The notes under the pieces are model-generated. The model searched no databases. It had not been told where the DNA came from and was given only the letters and a program-made list of their open reading frames with translations. The translations under genes and the position numbers were made by a program. This document shows, piece after piece, positions 32,721 through 42,191 of a stretch of DNA of 64,000 nt (positions are counted from its first letter, which is position 1; every line of letters starts with the position of its first letter). The stretch is from contig CM055102.1 in assembly GCA_029204225.1 (NCBI GenBank), positions 23,655,390 through 23,719,389 on the forward strand, given 5' to 3'. Origin of the DNA: Diphasiastrum complanatum. Its lineage: Eukaryota > Streptophyta > Lycopodiopsida > Lycopodiales > Lycopodiaceae.

Positions 32721-34560
32721 CAAATAAGTCATCTGGAAGATCAGCTTACCTATCTAAGGTGGGATGGCAAGGATCTCATGAGCTTCATAAAAAAGATGAA
32801 GAACCTATTCTTGTCACTACACAATGCCGGAATAGAGCACGCAGTCTCACAAGAAAAGAAGCTCACGTACCTGCTACGCTCACTGCCAAGATCGTTCTAG
32901 ACTACTAAGACCTTACTGGCCAAAGATCTTGACATGACCTTTGAAAAGGCTATCATTGACATCCAAGAAGAGGTGGAGGCTCGAGAGCACTACAATGACA
33001 AGAACGAATTTGATCAGGCTCTCTACAGCAGCAGAGTACAATCAAAGAAGAAGCCTTATTCTAAGAAGAAATCAACAAGAAAACAATATCAGAGTCAGCA
33101 AAAGGAGGGAGATCAAGAATGAAGGTGGAAAGGGAAGCAAGCAGCAAGCAGCAAGGCGGTGAGAAGAAGACCTACGTTAGATGAAGACGTGGCAGCCACA
33201 ATGTGGATATATGTTGGCTAAATCCAAAGATCGAATGTGTACACTGTTATAAGAATTGTCATGCAGCCATGGATTGCTACCAAAATCCAAGGAACAAGAA
33301 GGCACAAGGCAAAAAGGAAATCTCAAACAACACATTATCATACGTGGAGGAGCCAGAATCCTCAATGATGGCCGAGGAACGAGCCAACCAAAATTCAGCT
33401 GCTTATGTGTGCACCGATGTATGTGCTGCATCATAAGCCAATGTTCAAGAAGTTGTTCTTGACTCAGGTGCTACATCACACTTTGTGACAATGAGACACA
33501 TGATAGCTGACTTTCGACAGACGGTAGACTCCTCCAAATACATCATTCTGGGAGATGGATTGTGACATGAGTGAGCAAAACTGGAGTGCTATGGATGAAC
33601 ACCAATGGTAGAGACAGAAGACTAGATGACGTCCATATGAGTCTACATTATAGAAGGATCTACTATCTATTGCAAGGATAGCAGATGCAGGCATGTGTGT
33701 GACATTCACAGATGAAGCATGCAACATGGTTGATGCCAGCACTAGTACCCTCATCACGCAAGGCAGACGAAAAAGCAACCTGTATCATCTAAAAGTACGC
33801 CTACCTATAGAGCAAGCTCATCAAATCCATGAGCCTATGGAGATTCTATGGCATAGGAGACTATGTCATATGAACACATTGGCCTTGTATAAAGCTAGCC
33901 AACATGGTGCATTCACAGGTGTTAGCATCAAAGATGCAACCAGTCTGACATTATGTGATGCATGCAACAAAGAGAAGATGTCACGTACACCCTTTACAAA
34001 GGACTCCTTCAGGATGACAGAACTCCTGGGTTGATATATTCGGACATCTGTGGACCCTTTGATGTGGTCTTTGTGGGAGGATTAAGATACTATATCACCT
34101 TCATTGATGATTTTAGTAAGTTTATTGTCGTCTGCTTCATTCACAACAAATCAGAAGCTCTTGATAAATTTACAAAATATGTAAATTGGACTGAGAAGTG
34201 GATAGAAAAGAAAGTTAAACAACTATAAACAGACAGAGTTGGAGAATATATCTCCAACCGTTTTACTGATTTTTGTAGCGTGACATCCTTCACAGGAAGA
34301 CTACAACATACACACTGCAACACAATGGGGTTGCTGAGAGGAAGAACATGACTCTCATGGAAGCAGCAAGATGCATGATGACCTACTTAAAGACATCAAG
34401 ATCTTTATGGGCTGAAGCAGTAGCTATGGCTGCCTACCTACAGAACAGGACAGACAGATCAGACATTTCTCACACTACTCCACGTGAGGTGTGGTGGGGC
34501 AGCAAGCCAAATCTGGCTCACGTACGTATCTTTGGATGTGTAACATATGCATACAATTGA
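32721..34560 (+). pseudogene. V gag-protease-integrase, broken
   Basis: Gag starts without its N-terminus: LEDQLTYLRWDGKDLMSF (about 32740), a stop near 32900, then MTFEKAIIDIQEEVEAREHY (32934-33122) and a zinc knuckle CVHCYKNCHAAMDC (about 33236), where the usual Gly before His is Cys. The protease is VVLDSGATSHF (about 33452). Pre-integrase is ILWHRRLCHMNTLALYKASQ (about 33844) with CDACNKEKM. Integrase includes SDICGPFDVVFVGG, YYITFIDDFSKFIVV (about 34090), then after a stop GEYISNRFTDFC, and GVAERKNMTLMEAARCMM to FGCVTYAYN (34348-34560). The integrase RTDNGGEY motif has become TDRVGEY. Confidence 0.82.
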
Positions 34561-35116
34561 AAATTGCCAAGAGGGTCTTGCAGTACCTACAACATACAAA
34601 TGACTATGGGCTTTGCTATTGCCATGACATGGGATTTCAGGTGAAGTCCTACAATGATGCGAGCTGGGCATCAAAAACAATCAAAGACGACTCCAAGAGC
34701 ATCTCAGGAGGCTGTACCATCGCAGCAGATGCAGCTATCATTTGGGTCAGTAGGAAGCAAACAATAACCAGCCAATCTTCTTGTGAGGTAGAGTATGTTG
34801 CTACAACCAAGATGGCTAATGAGATGACATGGCTCAAACAGTTCCTAGATGGACTGGGAGAGAGCATCAATGAACTTGGACAACACTTCTGCTATACATC
34901 TAACAAAGGATCTTGTGTTTCATTCAAGAACGAAGCACATTGCGATCAAGTATCATTTGGTCAGAGATATGGTTGAGAAGGACGAGCTAAAAACTATGTT
35001 CATTCCGACCAAGCGGATGGTTGTTGACAAATTCACAAAACCCTTAGATAAGGGACTATTTGAAAGGCAAAGAGCCAGCTTAGGAATCATAAGACTACCA
35101 TGCTTTGAGAGGGAGC
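34561..35116 (+). pseudogene. V RNase H domain fused behind integrase (RT deleted)
   Basis: Directly after the integrase the sequence reads LKIAKRVLQYLQHTNDYGL, which is the start of the copia RNase H, followed by SYNDASWASKTIKDDSKSIS, QSSCEVEYVATTKMANE and the tail DKFTKPLDKGLFERQRA (to about 35080). The complete RT of about 1.2 kb, including the YVDD box, is missing. The two sides are out of frame. The 3' polypurine tract GAGAGGGAGC follows. Confidence 0.85.
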
Positions 35117-35463
35117 TGAAGACACATGAAGTTTCTACCCACAAAGTTTAGTTTATAAACCAAAACCTACAGAAATACACGTAAAGGGCCAATAGGCCTT
35201 AACTGCAAAAATACATGGAAACTGCCCATAGACAGAAACCATAAACAACTGCAATTGCATTGCCAACGGTTTCAACGAAGGCAACAAAGGCCACCAAAGG
35301 CAACCACAAGGCAAAGCATATGGTCCATTACAAAGTCAAGGAAAACTGCCAGGGAACCACAAGGCTCTAGTATGCGGTTCATTACGAAACCAAGGCAAAC
35401 CGAAGGAAACGACAAGTAGCCACTTGCGGTCAACTAGCGAACACCGAAGGCTACCAAAGGTTC
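35117..35463 (+). repeat. 3' LTR of element V, truncated
   Basis: It begins TGAAGACACATGAAGTTTCT and runs parallel to the 5' LTR until ACCAAAGG near 35460, where the sequence switches to a minus-strand gag scrap. Differences from the 5' LTR are frequent, so the insertion is old. Confidence 0.75.
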
Positions 35464-35596
35464 ATCCTTCTTTTGAAGACTTCGAGATATTTGCCTCCTT
35501 AGGTTAGAACCCTAGATGTAGACTTGGATTCATAAGCCTTCTTCAAGGTTTTCCAAGCTTCACTAGATGTAGTGCACTTACCAATGGTAAAAGCAT
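35461..35596 (-). pseudogene. W-type gag fragment (minus)
   Basis: The reverse complement reads GGTAAGTGCACTACATCTAG and on through AGGCTTATGAATCCAAGTCT and TAAGGAGGCAAATATCTCGA. It aligns with W2 gag at about 46705-46825 (GKCTSSLEAWEALKKLYKSK...). Only about 130 bases survive. It butts against the truncated V LTR. Confidence 0.6.
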
Positions 35597-36202
35597 GTTT
35601 TGGTGGTACAAAAAGAAATCTATTTTCCACAGTACCTTTTGGTAGTATATGTCAATCTTTGTGGATTTTATTACTCATAATTTATATTTCTAATACAATA
35701 TTTATGGTAGTACATTTATCACTTTTTGGAGATTGATAGGTCCCATGAGTTAATGCAATGAAGGCATCCTTGGTCCCACGAGTTAACAATCATAGGACTA
35801 CCAATCATGGACCTACTAATCATGGGCCTACTTTATCTAATTTGAATTTGGATAATAAATGCTTTTCCCTAGAAATGATCAGTTTAGTGCTATCCTTGCT
35901 TTCTACTATCAATGAACATATCGTTGCTTTCTACTATAATTAGTTCACGTTGCTGTCTTGCTTTCTGGTATCAATTCATTGCTATTTTGCTTTATGCTAG
36001 ATCGGTTCATTGCTATCATTCCTTTCTACTCTCACGACATTATTATCGTTGCTTTATGCTATCGTTGCTTTCTGCTAGATTAGTTCATTGTTATCGTTGC
36101 TCTCTGCTATCAGTTCCTTGCGATCGTTTTGCTCTTTGATGTCTTTTGTTCGAAGCATATCCTTGCATTCCGCAAAATTGATCTCGATTATCTACTATAA
36201 AA
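35597..36202. repeat. Degenerate tandem repeats (GGTAGTA and CGTTGCTTTCTGCTA words)
   Basis: From 35615 to 35720 the DNA is rich in TTTTGGTAGTATA-like words. From 35880 to 36140 a degenerate unit of roughly 25-30 bp built on ATCGTTGCTTTCTGCTAGAT / GGTTCATTGCTAT is repeated about ten times. No coding potential is visible. Confidence 0.6.
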
Positions 36203-36460
36203 GATGAGGACACCTGCAAGGAAGTGCAAAGCCGCCTCGAAGGCCACTGGTGAGAATCCTGAGACATCGAGCGCACCTCCCAGCATACACAAACAGCCAC
36301 GAACCAGTTACCAAGATGGATCCCCAGCTAGGACGGGGGTCCATGGATCAATCAGAAACTACACGTTCACAATTTGACGAATCATTTGAGAGGATGGCTG
36401 CTACGGTCGATGAGCGTTCAGGCCACAAGAGAAAGGGTAAATCATCGTAGGGTTCTATCT
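36203..36460 (+). pseudogene. Exon-like ORF, unrecognised protein
   Basis: The ATG at 36203 opens MRTPARKCKAASKATGENPE, a basic, low-complexity N-terminus. A shift near 36310 leads into DQSETTRSQFDESFERMAAT and HKRKG, ending at 36450. AAAG|GTAAAT at about 36435 would be a fair splice donor, with the GGTACT-rich block as the intron. I do not recognise the protein. Confidence 0.35.
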
Positions 36461-36461
36461 G

Positions 36462-37240
36462 TCATGAATTTTATTACTTTTAGCACTTTTTGTATTATGG
36501 TAGTAATTAGTTGCTTTTGGTTCTTAATTTGCAACTATAGCTGGTTTTAGATCTTAGTCTGCTACTTTAGCTGATTTTGGTACTTAACTTGGTAGTTGCT
36601 TTTGGTACTTAGTTTTGTACTTTTGATATTGTGGTAGTAATTAGCTACTTTTGGTCTTTAATTTGGTACTTTAGCTGATTTTGGTACTTATCTGGTACTT
36701 TGCTACTTTTGGTACTTTAGTTGATTTTGGTACTTAAGTAGTACTTTAGTTACTTTTGGTACTTAATTTGGTAGTTCTAGTAGTAATTAGCTGCTTTTGG
36801 TACTTAATTTGGTACTTTGGCTGTATTCGGCTCTTAATTTGATACTTTAGCTGATTTTGGTACTTACTTAACTTGGTACTTTAGTTGCTTTTGGTACTAT
36901 AGTTGCTTTTGGTACTTTAGCTGCTTTTGGTACTTAAGTAGTACTTTGTTGCTTTTGGGACTTTGTTTGCTACTTCTGGTATTGTGGTAGTAATTAGCTG
37001 CTTTTGGTACTTTAGTAATTTTGGTACTTAACTTGGTACTTTAGCTGCTTTTGGTATTATGGTCGTAATCGGCAGCTTTGGTTTTTTAATTTAGTACTTT
37101 TGGTACTTTAGTTGCTTTTGGTACTTAATTTAGTACTTTACCTGATTTTGTACATAACTTGGAATTTTCAAAAACTACTTAAGGTACTTAATTTGGAAGT
37201 ATAGCTTCTTTTGGTACTTTATTTGGTTATTTGGTACTTT
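36462..37240 (+). repeat. GGTACT-rich degenerate minisatellite
   Basis: About 780 bases built almost wholly from variants of TTTGGTACTTTAGCTGCTTT and TTTGGTACTTAATTTGGTACT, with more than 30 GGTACT words. Unit length varies (about 16-45 bp). Similar but shorter blocks occur at 45240-45550 and 56030-56220, so the motif is dispersed. Confidence 0.85.
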
Positions 37241-37244
37241 CTAT

Positions 37245-37458
37245 GTGAGGATCTACAGTGAACAATTTGTGTTAAAATTAACACTATTTGTTTTGCAAAA
37301 AAAAAACAAAATGGATGAGTACCCGATCCTACGGAAGTTCTGTTACTCAACCGAGGAGCTTCATGAAGAGTATGGCTTGAGCCTAGAGAGCAAACTTGCA
37401 AAAGACCTGCTAGACACTGATCTACCAGACAGTCAGTGGCTAACGGTCTTCAGGTTGT
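37245..37458 (+). pseudogene. Exon-like ORF after the GGTACT block, unrecognised
   Basis: The frame reads RIYSEQFVLKLTL, an A-rich run, then MDEYPILRKFCYSTEELHEE, YGLSLESKLAKDLLDTDLPD and SQWLTVF. Codon usage is balanced and acidic and hydrophobic residues alternate, as in a real protein. At about 37459 the sequence changes to the W1 LTR end, so the exon is cut there. No family recognised; whether it belongs with 36203-36460 is unproven. Confidence 0.4.
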
Positions 37459-37550
37459 TTTCTACATTGGCAGGATTGTTGGTTTGCTCTTTATTGTAAC
37501 CAAAGATCAGGGACATGGATTGGATCTTAAATGATATGAAATCCTTCACA

Positions 37551-37562
37551 TGGTATTAGAGC
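37551..37562 (+). other. Primer binding site of W1
   Basis: TGGTATTAGAGC directly follows the LTR end (...ATCCTTCACA). It is one mismatch from the initiator tRNA-Met site TGGTATCAGAGC. The W2 counterpart at 45864-45875 reads TGGTATCAAAGC. Confidence 0.75.
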
Positions 37563-38151
37563 TCTTTTGTTTCAGGTTATGAAAGGATCAGCCATGTTTA
37601 GCAAGGATGTGGAGGAGTTACCAATGCTAGAGCATGCTAGATTGATTTCTACTCAAAAATCAGCATTTTTGCATGTGTAGAATTGATCTTTTGTAGGTCA
37701 AAACTCAATATAGGGTTATATACTTGATCAATTCTGATTTCACACTTGGTTTACTGGATCTAGATGAGTTTTAGTGAATTAGGAAGGTCTCATTGGAGTC
37801 TACAAGAAGATATATCAAGTTTCTAGAAATTGCATGTAGAATTTGAGATATTTAATTTTCTGTGATTTTGTCAAAATCCTAATTTTGATTGGATCTCTAG
37901 TTCTTGAGGTTACCGCACTTCATTTGAGTGTGTTTCAATCTTAGGAAGTGGCAAGAATCATTAGATTCAGGATAGATTATAGGTTGATCAAGATTTCACT
38001 ATTCTATGTGTTGATTTTCTAGCTAGAAGTGCTAGAAAAGATTTGAGAGGTTCCATATCTTTGTGATTTCTTCTTGAGTTCATTTGTTGACATTCAAAAG
38101 AGTTCTTTGTGCATTGGAACAGGTTGAAAGAATAAGATCAGGTCATGGCAA

Positions 38152-38968
38152 CATGGCTACAAGTGGTGGATTTATGTTGGAGATGAATGATAGGCTTACC
38201 TCAATCAACTATTCTACTTGGAAGGTGAGGATGGGTCCTTAGTGGAGATGAATGAGTAGATGGAGATTGTTGCAGGTGTGGAGGAGAGGCCTCAAGAACC
38301 TCAAGATCAAGTGAGGTATGACAAGAGAGCTAAAAAAGCTCTACACATGATTAAGATGAATGTTACCAATGAACTTCTCAAGGAGGTTGGTAAGTGCACA
38401 TCATCTTTGGAGGCTTGGGAAGCTTTGAAGAAGCCTTCTGAATCCAAGTCTACATCAAGATTTCTTACTCTTACAAATCTTTCAAATTTTGCAAAAGAAG
38501 GAAGAGAGTACTCATGCTTTTGTTTTGAGGGTTAAATCATTCAATGATGAGTTAGCATGTATTGATGAAAGCATTAAGGATGTAGAACTTGTTCAAGTTA
38601 TACTTAATGGCTTGTTGGATGATCATGCTAATCTTGTTCAAAGTTTTGCTACTCAAAAGACTTTGCCAAGTATTGTGGATTTGCAAGAGATCCTGGTGAA
38701 TGAGGAGTATAGGCTTCAATCAAGAGGAGGTGGATCTACATCAACATCTCAATATGAAGAGGATGCTATGTTCATCAAAAGCAAGTTCAAGGGCAAAGGA
38801 AGAGGCAAGTGGTCTAAAGGGCAAGATCAAGGTGAGAATTCCTCTTTTGGCAAAAAGAAAGATAAGTCTAAGTTGAAATGCTTTTATTGTGGAATCAAAG
38901 GGCATTTTGCAAATGAATGTTTGAAGAAGCAAAGAGATGAAAGTAGCAAGCAAATCAACTACTACTAA
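38152..38968 (+). pseudogene. W1 gag, frameshifted
   Basis: The start MATSGGFMLEMNDRLTS at 38152 parallels W2 gag (46466). A small deletion and a TAG near 38238 break the frame. It resumes with EERPQEPQDQVRYDKRAKKA and TNELLKEVGKCTSS, then HAFVLRVKSFNDELACID and LQEILVNEEYRLQSRGGG. It ends with a basic stretch and a complete CCHC knuckle, CFYCGIKGHFANEC (about 38878-38920). This is a copia-type gag (capsid and nucleocapsid). A 2-3 base loss near 38958 shifts into the protease frame. Confidence 0.85.
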
Positions 38969-39920
38969 TGATGAGGATCTAGGTGGTGATGATTCTCTTT
39001 TGATGTGTTCTTCAAGTCCAATATCAAGTGAAGGTGACAAGGATTCATGGTGGATTGATAGTGGAGCTAGTTCACACATGACTAGTCACAAGGAGTTCTT
39101 TACTTCTTTGGTCACTTATGATGGAGCCAAGAAAGTGATACACATGGCCAATGGTGGTGAGTGTGTGATTGAAGGTATTGGTTCGATTCCTATTTGTCTC
39201 TGTACTAATAGGAAAGCAAGACTTGATGGTGTTCTTTACATTCCTTCACTTTCAAAGAATTTGCTAAGTGTTGGTCAAATGATAGATAAAGGATACATGG
39301 TAAAGTTTGGTGGTGATGCTTGTTTCATTACAAAGGAAGAAATCTTCGTTGCTAGGGGCAATAGACAAGGTAGACTTTTCAAGCTTGATGCTTTTTCTAT
39401 GGCTAACAAAAAGGATGGAATGAAAAAGGAGATTGGTCCCAACTTTCCAAAGTTCCCTTTTAGCATCATTAAGATTGGTGGATCTTATGCAAGGTCTAAC
39501 AAGCTTCCTTATGCTAGATCTAGGTCAAAATCTAATATGCTTCTTGGAGATGTTCATCTTTGTGCTAACTTGGCTAGTCTTGAGGATAATGATGGTTTTT
39601 CAATGGTTCTTCATGGCAAGTGCAAGCATGCAAAAGGTAAGGAAAGAGCTAACTTCATCAATGGAGGTGGAGGTTCTTCCTTGGAAAAGATTGTTGCTAA
39701 TGATTTCTTTGATCATATGGAAAAAGATGTTGCTAGGTGCATTCATGAAGGAGGTGCTTCCCCTATATTCTTTTGTGATGAGTCCAAGAAAGTCTTTTTT
39801 GCAGCAAGTGGAGTCACATGTTTTCATAAAAAGAGTAGATCAAATGGTTCTATCAAGAGACTTGGTGAGGGAGATAGTCACAAGTCAAGGAGAAGAGAAG
39901 TATGTGAAGAGTTCAAGTAG
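38937..39920 (+). pseudogene. W1 protease followed by non-copia sequence
   Basis: One open frame of 327 codons. It holds DSWWIDSGASSHMTSHKEFF (active-site DSGAS, residues about 40-44), CVIEGIGSIPICL, LDGVLYIPSLSKNLLSVGQM and ARGNRQGRLFKLDAF, i.e. a complete copia protease and the start of the pre-integrase region. The expected WHxRLGH pre-integrase motif and integrase do not follow. The frame instead runs on with LPYARSRSKSNMLLGDVHLC, HGKCKHAKGKERANF and DFFDHMEKDVARCIHEGG, which I do not recognise. The same chain is present in W2, so the replacement predates both copies. Confidence 0.8.
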
Positions 39921-39928
39921 GATGTACT

Positions 39929-41542
39929 TTGAATGATGTCATTGTGAATGATAGTGAGGAAGAATCATTATCATATGAGTCATTACCTAAATCATTGAAT
40001 AGAAGTTCTTGTTTGAAAAAAGAGAATACTTCAATCATCCTTATGTTGAAGGTACAAATCATTTTCTTCATGGCTTCTAATGTTTTTGAGGGTTCTACTT
40101 CTTATGATGCAATCATTAAGAGGGATTCTTATGAAGGAAAGAGCAATGGAAGATTGGTTCTTGGGAAGATCCAAGGCATGGATCTCACATCTCTTCATCA
40201 ACTCAAAAGATTCTATGATTGTGAATTGATCACTCATGATCAAGATGGCAAAAGGTTGGTTGGAGAAGACTACATGGAGCAAATCGGAGGCAATTTCTTC
40301 AAGGCAAGGGAGATCTCATTGGTGAGCTTATTGAGGTTTGTTATGGACTCAAGAAATCTAGATTTATTAGGTTTTATACTCATCTTCACCTACTCTACTT
40401 CATGTTGGATGGAAATTTTGGAATCTATCTTTTGATTTATGATGGTGACATTATTTTCACTAACCTTTATGGAAGATCAAGATCAAGCATTGATGAGATC
40501 TTGTTGGATCTAGATAATATGTTTGAGAGGGAGTATTTCCAAAGGTTCAAGTCTGAAGATATGCATATCTTTGATATTTTTTATGATCAAGAGAAAGGTA
40601 AGCAAGTGGAAGTGACTCACTTTGCTTTACTCACATGTTTTGGAGAATTTTCTTGTGTAGATGATGCTATGCAAGTGGATATTGGTTCTCATGGTTTTCA
40701 TACTAGAAAAGCAAGTAATGGATCTGGAAAAAAAAGTTTGCTCAATGACTTTGATGGTCAAGAGGACGATCAAGAGGTTGGTCTCAAAGGGCTTCAACAA
40801 CACAAAAGGAAAGGTGGCAATTTGGAGCTAGTCAAGAGCATCAAAGGAGGGTCAATTGGCAAAGATATTATGGATATATTTTTGTAGGAGTCTTTGAACT
40901 CAAGTAAGGTCAAAGGATCAGCAAGGAAGTGTTGTTCAAGTTTACTTTACTTGTTCTATCTCATGTTTGAGCTATTTCATGTGGATGTGTGCAAATTGTC
41001 AAGATATGGACAAAGTAGCTACATTCTCTTGCAATATCTTATTGTTGGAGTTGTACTAGCATTTTTGGATGGTTTTGCTGATGGAAATGAAGCTATTTGA
41101 GGTTCATTATGTCACTCATTTATGGCCAAGTCATCAAGTGTTGATGATATCTTGTGGCAGGATGGAGATGGAGGCTCATTCATGGAGTTTTATGGTGGAG
41201 ACATATCAAGAAAGGACAAAGTTGGAGGAGACAAGCAAGCAAATGGTCATCACTCACATTTATTGTTTGGTTGCTATAATTTTCCAGAGAGTTCAAAGTT
41301 TGAAGCATGGAGGAATCATTTCATTCACATTCTATTTGGTTCTTCATGTTCTAGTTATATCTTGATGTGTAAAATTGATGTAAGAGATAGTGAAGCATCC
41401 AATTTGGACACTATTCTCTATATCAATTATGAAAGATACTTTAGAAACTTAGAAAGGAGATCTATAATTAGGATGGAGATCATTCTAAAGTTGGATCAAA
41501 GTTCTATTGTCAAAACTATGCCAAAACTAGTTGAAGAGGGAG
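39929..41542 (+). pseudogene. W1 unfamiliar coding region in place of pol
   Basis: Frame 2 is open at 39929-40435, then frame 1 from 40402 to 41547 with only two stops (40885-40887, 41098-41100). That is far fewer than chance would give in AT-rich DNA. Segments include YDAIIKRDSYEGKSNGRLVL, LHQLKRFYDCELITHDQDGK, then YLLIYDGDIIFTN and SSIDEILLDLDNMFE (a faint echo of the copia RT YVDD region). KGKQVEVTHFALLTCFGEF and SCVDDAM follow and closely resemble the A2 linker KGKQAEG...FALISSFEE...SCVEDAL that normally precedes RT. The rest (NHFIHILFGSSCSSYILMCK; NLDTILYINYERYFRNLERR) is unknown. Function not assignable. Confidence 0.6.
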
Positions 41543-42191
41543 TGTGACAGATTTCAACTAGTTTAGTCTAGTTTAGTTATATTTTGATAAATTGTCAATA
41601 TGAGGCCAAAACTCATTTCAGACTTAGAGATAAACTTTTTGAGGTTATAGTAGTTTAAAATACATTCAATAAACACTTTTTGAAAGTGTGGGAAATTTGG
41701 TAGTCGAGTTTGAGAGAGATTCAAATTTGAACTTTGGGTACAATTTAGACCCAAAAATAGTAGGGTTTACATTTTGGAGGGAAAGCCAAGTGGCCAAATA
41801 GGGTTTTGACCTGTTATAAAAGGATGTAACTTGTAGAGAGACATATCTTCTCTCTTCTCTCTCTCATTTCATCATTATATATGGTTCTCTTTGGATTCTA
41901 CTACTCATTGGTGCACTATCTTGGTGATATCTTGCAATCTTTGTGTAGAATGCTCATATTTTGCTATTTTTGGTTTCACATGTGTGAAATACAGTAGGGT
42001 ACTGTAATTGTACGGAAAACAAACATATTTTATGTTTTGGTTCATGTTTGATCAGTATCTCTTAGAGTTTGCATCTCATTTTGTATGTAGATGCTGATTT
42101 TTCTACATTGGCAGGATTGTTGGTTTGCTCCTTATTGTAAGCAAAGATCAGGGACATGGATTGGATCTTGAATGATCTGAAATCCTTCACA
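41543..42191 (+). repeat. 3' LTR of W1 (649 bp)
   Basis: It starts TGTGACAGATTTCAACTAG right after the polypurine tract and ends CTTCACA. Its 3' third matches the W1 5' LTR end (37459-37550) and the W2 5' LTR (45551-45863). A TATA box (TATAAA) is at 41815-41820. The base run AATACATAGCAGACAGTGAT that follows is copia Z sequence. Confidence 0.88.

Larger units (their letters stand above)
32258..35463 (+). mobile_element. Ty1/copia element V with internal deletion
   Basis: Direct repeats at 32258-32600 and 35117-35463 are the LTRs. Between them lie gag, protease, pre-integrase and integrase, and then RNase H with no RT at all. Proteins are of the X/Y/Z type. The unusual LTR start TGAAGA follows the polypurine tract GAGAGGGAGC. 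It cannot move by itself. Confidence 0.85.
37459..42191 (+). mobile_element. Element W1: gag-protease LTR element lacking pol
   Basis: It consists of a 5' LTR end (37459-37550), primer binding site, a 600-base leader, gag with zinc knuckle, an aspartic protease, about 2 kb of unfamiliar coding-like sequence, polypurine tract (GAAGAGGGAG, 41533-41542) and a 3' LTR (41543-42191). No integrase or RNase H motif is visible and only a faint RT-like piece. It is inserted in copia Z, whose linker sequence resumes at 42192. The 5' LTR is truncated to about 92 bp. Element W2 is a second copy. Confidence 0.8.

Noticed and set aside
32367-32908. Plus-strand frames rich in Pro/Gln/Arg and Lys over the V 5' LTR
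   Set aside because: They fall in the LTR direct repeat (CAAGG/ACCGAAGG words) and in a shifted gag frame; not a gene.
35758-35943. Frame with repeated NHRTTNHGPTNHGPT
   Set aside because: Derived from short direct repeats (AATCATGG.CCTACT); no further coding evidence.
39433-39936. Frame 1 open reading (hydrophobic, 167 codons) overlapping the W1 protease extension
   Set aside because: The frame-0 reading continues the protease chain and is shared in sense with W2 at 48748-48948; the other frame is Leu/Met-rich as expected of a shadow.
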